Shown one piece after another: positions 57,601 to 64,000 of a stretch of DNA of 64,000 bases; position 1 is the stretch's first letter; the number at the start of each line of letters is the position of its first letter. Below the pieces are notes generated by a model. That model worked only from the letters and a program-made list of their open reading frames with translations, was not told where the DNA came from and did not search any database. The DNA lies in the NCBI RefSeq assembly GCF_965638725.1, contig NC_134974.1, positions 2,068,143 through 2,132,142 of the forward strand, read 5' to 3'. The position numbers and the translations under genes are program-made. This DNA comes from Aptenodytes patagonicus. Its lineage: Eukaryota > Chordata > Aves > Sphenisciformes > Spheniscidae.

Positions 57601-60600
57601 TTCTCTGAAAAAGCAGCTTTGGTGCAAAAACTTCACTTAGCTCCAGCCTCATCCAGTTTCAGCATCACGCAGAGGTATCACCTCCCTTTCTCTGTAAACT
57701 ATTATCACATCCTCCACATAACAGCAACTTGCACCTTGTATTCCAGCACTTGGGTACGGAAAACAGCAAGGGACATTATTCCATCTGTATTCTCTCATTA
57801 TTCCTGCTCCTTGAATATATTGAAGCTGTGGCCAAAAGAAGAAATTGCAAGGCTCTTCCCATTTTGCAAGGAGCCTAGCAATTGCCCAATAAATCTCCAT
57901 CTGCAGAAGTATTAGTCACCCATGCCAAGGGAAGAAGCAAGGGTTTGAATGACTGAGACTCTCCCATTTTGCCTCTGTGAGCGCAGGAACAATACAAGCC
58001 GAGCCACAAAAAGCCGTGGCTCAGCAGAGTGATAAAGGAACCAGCCTCGCAGAGAGTCTTCCCACCTCCTACCAAGGGCCCTGCTGTTTCCTTTTCAGCT
58101 CAGTGATTCTTCCATGAGAAAATGCCCTGGGAAACTGATTCTTCAGCGTGGGGGGACTTTTTGTTCATGATGCCCTAAACCAGAGTCATCATACGCCTTT
58201 CCTTCCAGACGGGAAAACAGAATCTTCCTAAGACGTCAGAGGAAGGCCCCTGGGAACTGCTTCTCTTCCCCCCACCCATCCAGTAAGTTACATGGCCCCC
58301 AGAAGGCAAATTAATACCCCCACATACACTGTGGGCTAAAATTGTCTTGAGTATGATCTGTGCATCCACTGGCATGGCAGAAAGCTCTGAAAAAAAAGAC
58401 ACAGCAAAATCCAGTGGCTGAAAATTGAAGCGAGTCCAATTTTAGCTACAGTGTGTACTTAAAAAGAAAAAAAGAAATCCAGGGAGGATAGGCAGTCTGG
58501 GGATATGTGTTTTTAAACAAAGATTGGGTACATTTTTAACATGCACTTTAGCTTAAGCAGAGTTATAAATGAGATGTAGAAACTACTGAGTAAAGTTCTC
58601 TGGCTTGTCTCATGCGGCCCAGGGTGGGTTTAGAGCTTTGTGTGAACCAAAAGCCCCAATTCCCTGTTCATTGCTAAAGTGCACTCATTTTATACCAGCG
58701 CAACAGTTCGTGAGCAAAATCCTTACAGGTGCCTGGAAACAGGATGCCGATTGCTGCAGGCTCAGCAGTGGCGAGCCCGTGTTACACCCAGGACCTGAAG
58801 CTCTTTTTGCAGCACAGAAGATACATGGGGTGTCTGAGCCTGGGGTGTGTGGGATGCCAGTCTCCCCAGCAGGACTCGGCCTCTAAGACACCGGCCCGGG
58901 AGTTGCTCTTGACAATCTCCAGTTAACAGCAGGGATGCTCATCAGGAGGCAGCCCCCTCAGCAGCGCCTGCTCTACCCAGAAAGGATGCTCCAGGTCCAG
59001 CATCTTTCTTTCACCCCCCCTCTGTGCCTCCACAGGACCCACAGTAGCAGCTGAGCTCGCTGGGGAGAGCGGAGGGCTCTCATGGGCATTGGCAGAGCTT
59101 GGCTCAGAGCTGTGGTACTAATGCAAGGGCTCCTGCTCTCTCGAGTAATTTCACTCCCTGCTGCACTGGGAGCAGGTGCCCTGGAGACCTCTTTGCTGAC
59201 GGCCCAGCAGAAATCGCAAGCCAGGGATTTCGCTGCCTGGAGAGCCGTTTTGCCTCATTTCTGAGGAACGATTCGCTTTGCCTGCAGGAAAGCAGTGGGA
59301 TTCCAAGCAGGAGGAGGAGGCTGAGGTGAGAAAGCGTGAGATACAAGGTCCAAATGCGACTGGGAAAAAAAAAACCCAAAACCCAGCATTGTGCCCCCTC
59401 TCTCCAATTTGTTATCTGCTCTGGTTTAAAAAGCTCTGATTGTTTACCACAACGCTGATCAAAAGGGAGCCAGCCAACCTTACATGATGTCAGCTCTGCC
59501 TGAGCCTTTGCAAAGGGTGGCACTGTGATCCTCCAAGCCTTCATGTTGTGAAGCAAGGGAAGTGCAAGGGAAGCAAGGGAAATAATGACTGTGCAGGGGG
59601 CACGGATGGGTCCCCAGGACTTTGTGTCAGGCTTGGTCCAAACCTTCAGTGCTTGCATTTGCCAGTAAGCAAAAATGTGTACCAAGGAGGCTGCAAAAGG
59701 CAATACACAGGAGACGGGTTTCACATCGGAAAGGCTGATGCAACATCACACGTTGTAGGAGTCTCTTAATCCACCACTTAATCCAGTACCAGGAGCACAA
59801 CCTTTTACAATATGCTATTAGGAAACAGAGCTGCCTGATAAGGTTAGAGCCTGCTGGCTAAATAAAACCAAACACCTTGTTTCATTAGGTACCTCTCCCG
59901 CCTCCAGCAACAGCGTCGACCCCACCTTGGAACTCCACTGCCTGATGAGGACTACAGCATTGCAGGGCGTTAATCCTACAGGGAGGAGAGGAGCAAAATG
60001 TGTCAGCTTCCTACATGCAAGGATGAAGGCGATGGACTGGAAACTGTGCCAGTACCCATCCCTTCCAAAACAATGCCTGACGCTCCCGAGTTAGAAAGGA
60101 AATGCTCCCTAATGATGTGGCGTGGGAACTCTGCCCCACGGCCTGACCCCATTGTTTTCATGCGAGAGCCCTGGAGCAGCTCCACAGCGCACGTACCATC
60201 AATCCTTCAGCACTGCAGGGAGATTTTTGGATGGACAGGCGCCCAGGCTCGGAGTGACCTTGCTTCAGGGAATTAAGCCAGAGAAATGAGTGTGAATTCA
60301 AGTACTTTCCATCCACAGCAACTCTGCAGAGCTCTCGGGGAGCTAGAGGTTGTCTTATTTAATTATGGGAAAGCAAGAGATAAGGGAAAGACTTGCTCAT
60401 TGGTAGCGTACTTTCAGAGAAGCAAGGCATCCAGTCTACTGTTTTGACTCTTAGTCTGTGCTGCTTTTCACAGTTCCTGTACCTAAAATAAAAGGAAACT
60501 GGGAAAAAAAATTCCTCTTGAAGGTGCGGAGAGCCTGCATTTCTCTCCTGGATGCCTGCACCCTCGCAGGAGGCAGGGGCTGGGATTACAGCTCTCGCCC

Positions 60601-63194
60601 TGCTTGTCTCCACCTTCCACAGAGCCAGGGTACGGGAAGCAGAGCGAGCACTTTCTGGTCTAGCTCGCATGCCTAGGAGGATGCCAACAACCCTCCTCTG
60701 CTCCCAGGTCTGCTCCACAGTTACAATTCTCTTGTTTCTTTTCAAATCCAACATGTTTTATTACTGCTAGAATTATTTTTATTGTTAAAAAAAAAATCAC
60801 AACACTTTTCCAGTTCACAACTTGGGAGCAAAAACAGGGGCATGGAGTTGTGTTTGTTTCTTAAGGTAAACAGAAGCTAATAAAGAAGATTAAGAATGTA
60901 ATTACACCTTAGTGGCATTACGAAAGGGATATTAGGAATCATTTAATAGACAAGAGGTTCAGTCAAAATGGGTTATTTAATAGGACTCAAAATATACAGA
61001 CAACTGAGCAGAGCAAAGGGCTTCTAGTGCCCATCAGCTTCACCTTCCAGAGATGCACACAAAAGTCTGGGCCAGGATCATTAGATGTTCATTAGGGGAC
61101 TCATATCGTGTGTTTTGACAAATCGACTAAAAGCACATCTTTCCCACAGGCCGGCAGAGCTGCAGAGACTCGGTGCTTCTGTAGCGACATTTTTCCCAGG
61201 CTCTCCTGCAGGTTACAATTCCAATTACGCAGCCATGTCCCGTTCAGAGCTGTGTTTGTGAGAAGACAATGAGGGTGCTGCAGTCTGGGGCATGTCCTGG
61301 TTCATCAGGGCAGATGCCAACTCCAGCATTCACTGCCCAGATGCTTCTCGTGCCCATTAAGGTTCCTGGCATGGATGGGGGAAGCTACGACAGCAGCGCA
61401 GTGCAGGAACGTCCAGTTCTGCTCCAAAGCCAAGTTCATGGAAGCTCCGGATGGGCGAGACAGCAATTTCTCCAAGATTCACCGTCTGCTGCTTGACCTT
61501 GGCGTAACTTGAGAGCTCTCAGTGCTTCGGCCACGGAACCCCGAAGCTGTAACTTCCTCGAGGAAGCTGCCAAGCAAAGTTAAGGTTAGCAGAGACAAGG
61601 ACCAGCTTTTCACTCATGCAGATAGAAAGTAACCACATGGCCCGGCCTTAAGCCTTTGAACAAAACCAACAAGTGCTCTACAACCTCAGAGCTATGTAAA
61701 CATCTGTTTTCTCCCCTGGTGTCACCAGGATGGGGGGACAGAGCCACTCCTTCATATGTGGTGACGGTGGCAAAGAGGACAAGACCTGCCCACAACAGCA
61801 TGTGATCCAACAAAAAAACCCACCCAGAACAGGGATCCCGGTCCCAACGGTGATGTTCCTTCTCCTCATCAGGCTCACATTAAACTCAGCAGCTCGCTCC
61901 CCAAGGAGGCAGCAGCGAGGAAGTGACAGGGATGGTCCCTGAAGGAGTACGTGACAAAGAGACACTCATCTCCTCTAGTGTAAAGGCAGCATCCTGAGAG
62001 CTGGCATCGGGGCTAACCATTTCACTCTGCAGTCGAGGGACAGCGGCACGGTGGACGGATCACCCTCTGACTGATCTACTCCTCCAGCTGCTTGCAAGGG
62101 GAAATGTCCTCAGACTGAGACAGCTAAAGTTAGGAGACACTAATCCAAGAGGAAATAAGTGAATGGCAGCCTTGGAGAACGCTCCCATTTTCCAGCGACA
62201 GATCCTCCCACCAGCCAGGATGAATTCAATGAGGGAGAACAAAGTGCAAAGCTATGGGACTGCAATGATCTGCCCTGGGGACCAAAATCTGGAGCACCAA
62301 ACTCTGGGACACCCAGCATGGATCACCAGGTCAACATCTTCACTGAACGTGGTCAGTCATCCTTAAATGCTCCACCCCGTCCAGGAGGTCTCTTGTCTCT
62401 CCCTGTGCCGTGAACGGTAAGGCTTCCGGAATGAGGGCAGCAGCTCCTCGCGGGCTCAGCTCAGCATCTGGACCGGGCTGGCAGCCCCACTCGCCTTTCA
62501 GTAACAAAGCCAGGAAGGCCAGCGTTCAGGCTTGTTTTTCTGCTCACTCTCAGTCTTCCTGTGTGGATGATAAGGCAGGAAGAGGCAGGGTGGAAACCTC
62601 CTGCTGAGGCACCCTTGACATTTCACAGCCAGGGCTTTCTGGAAAGCAGCCCTTTGAGCAGCCTAGGTCACTGCTTGTGCCTCACTCCCCAGCTCCTCAG
62701 CCTCGTCTAAGGGCTCACATCCACAGCAAGACCCTCCCTCCTATTTCCAGCCTGTTTAGATCACACTCAAATCTAAATAATGAGCCACATGGAAACCTCT
62801 GGGCGCTAACCATTCATTCAGTTGGATCTCGAGAAAGTTTTAACCCAGTAAAATGCTTAAGCACACACTCAGCTTCATCCCAGTCTCTCCTCTATGATTT
62901 TCCAAGGAAACTTAAGGGAGTTTGGGGGCTAGACCCCAAGGAACTGGTGAATTTGAGACTTACGTACAAGTTTGCCCTATAAAGTCAAGCGAATGGCTCA
63001 ACCGCAGACCAGAGCAATGGTTCCACACAAAAAACAAAAGGCAACGCATTCAGAGACACGTTTGAATAGGTGAACTGCTTCTCAAGAAAAAAATTGTCAG
63101 GTGGAGATCAGCTGCTGGGGGCTGGCGTTGGCCAACTGCAGAGGAAAGAAAGGTCGAAGCAGGCAGCGAGCATGCAGCAGTTAACGAAAATGTC

Positions 63195-63245
63195 TGGGAG
63201 TCAGGAGGGCTGGGCTCTGTGTCTTGCTCTGGTTCAGATCCTGAG
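63195..63245 (+). repeat. Possible ancient MIR-like relic
   Basis: CTGGGAGTCAGGAGGGCTGG then GCTCTGTGTCTTGCTCTGGTT resembles the start of sauropsid MIR-like SINEs (gggagtcaggactcctgggttct). Weak evidence. Confidence 0.3.
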
Positions 63246-64000
63246 ATCCTGAAATCAGAATTTGCAAGACCGTTCAGTCCTAGCCCAAATCTGTTTCCAT
63301 TTAAGCCCCATTACGTCTTTAGGAGCGGAGTTAGGCTAAGCATTTGATAGTTTGCAAAGTCCCATTCTGGAATGCTCATGGTGCGTCTTAAAAGCCTTGT
63401 ATGGACATGGCTGAAGTCACGATCACTGTGGAGGCAACTCTGCCAGCAAAGAATTTCCCCTGCATGCAGGACTGGGGTTGCATGGTGCTGGGTTAGGTGG
63501 CAAGGGAGATGATTTCTACCTTGACGAGTCTGCAAAATGAATTTCACCCATTCTGTCACCAGGCAGTCTTCAAAGGCAAATTTTATCCCTGAAACATGCC
63601 ACAGCGTTTCATTTTTCAGGCTTACACCTGTCACGAGCACAGATTCATTTCTTATCTGGGTGGACGGGTATGTGCAGCAAGCTGAGAAGTAGGTATACAT
63701 ACAGAGTGGTATTTGTTGGAGCTGCACCAAGGTCAGCTGCATCACGCCTGCACTCCGGCAGCCTCAGCCCCGCTTCACAGAGCACAGCGGAGCTTAATCC
63801 AGCAAAGCACGCCAGAGCAAGGAAGGCTAAACCTTGGGAACACAGTTGTTTAAATAGGTCTAAAAGTGGGTTAAGGTTTGAGACTAATTCAATCCTTTCA
63901 AGAGGGAAAAAAAAAAACCTTTGAAAGAATAATGCTTTAAAGCTCCTTGCATTGTTTTTGTTTGATTATAGGCTTTTATATGCCTTCGTACGGCACTCCT

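Larger units (their letters stand above)
50251..64000. other. Upstream flank of PLEKHO1, no gene recognised
   Basis: GC-richer than the downstream flank. It holds several open frames of 140-206 codons with no recognisable domain, short tandem repeats (53.5 and 55.3 kb), a MIR-like relic (51.4 kb) and an AT-rich dispersed repeat (57.5 kb). In human the neighbour on this side is VPS45; I did not recognise any VPS45 exon. Confidence 0.6.

Noticed and set aside
59104-59724. 206-codon open frame on the minus strand, partly hydrophobic
   Set aside because: No recognisable domain, no convincing start context or splice partners, and an overlapping open frame on the other strand. Frames of this length are expected by chance in 64 kb of mid-GC DNA.
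1-64000. CRISPR arrays, prokaryotic operons, phage or integrated viral genes
   Set aside because: No regularly spaced direct repeats with unique spacers and no prokaryotic gene density. No gag, pol or env-like frames were seen other than the CR1 reverse transcriptase.

Overview
This is a vertebrate nuclear window, almost certainly from a bird or a close archosaur relative. The evidence is a single spliced protein-coding gene with canonical GT-AG introns, low overall repeat content, and one fairly intact CR1 LINE. The CR1 has the classic avian 3' end: tandem copies of an octamer around ATAGAATC followed by a GGTTGGAAGGGACCT block. Much older CR1 and MIR-like relics are scattered around it. Nothing prokaryotic, viral or organellar was seen. 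The species cannot be fixed from the sequence.

The only gene I can support is PLEKHO1 (CK2-interacting protein 1, CKIP-1) on the minus strand. I rebuilt it as six coding exons, read from high to low coordinates: 49925-49896, 49047-48901, 35279-35139, 33720-33616, 31972-31871 and 31338-30574. They give a 429-residue protein with an N-terminal PH domain (exons 2-4), a capping-protein-interaction motif (exon 5), and a long C-terminal region with coiled coils and a SQYRKSMM end (exon 6). All five introns are phase 0. A TATA-like/CRE-like promoter candidate lies near 50.2 kb. A poly(A) signal candidate lies at 30115-30120, about 450 bases past the stop.

Layout. 1-30.1 kb: intergenic DNA downstream of PLEKHO1 with no recognisable gene. 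It holds ancient CR1/MIR-like relics, a TA-rich microsatellite (9.45 kb), a CpG-rich block with three CCAAT boxes and an octamer (9.75-10.55 kb), a second GC-rich block with a signal-peptide-like reading frame (17.04-17.3 kb), a 20-bp minisatellite (19.04-19.2 kb), an AT-rich 3'-UTR-like block (20.97-21.3 kb) and an isolated exon-like island (28.74-28.80 kb). 30.1-50.25 kb: PLEKHO1. Its 13.6-kb intron 2 contains the CR1 LINE, which appears to have inserted into an older MIR-like SINE. 50.3-64 kb: intergenic DNA upstream of PLEKHO1, again with no recognisable gene, only short tandem repeats and faint ancient repeats.

I found no novel gene system. The most useful observations are the fully symmetric exon structure of PLEKHO1 (exon 5 is essentially one cassette for capping-protein binding), a microsatellite-encoded Thr/Ser tract in its C-terminus, the nested CR1-in-SINE insertion, and two promoter-like blocks in an otherwise gene-free flank. 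All repeat and gene identities come from recognition by eye; no database search was run.
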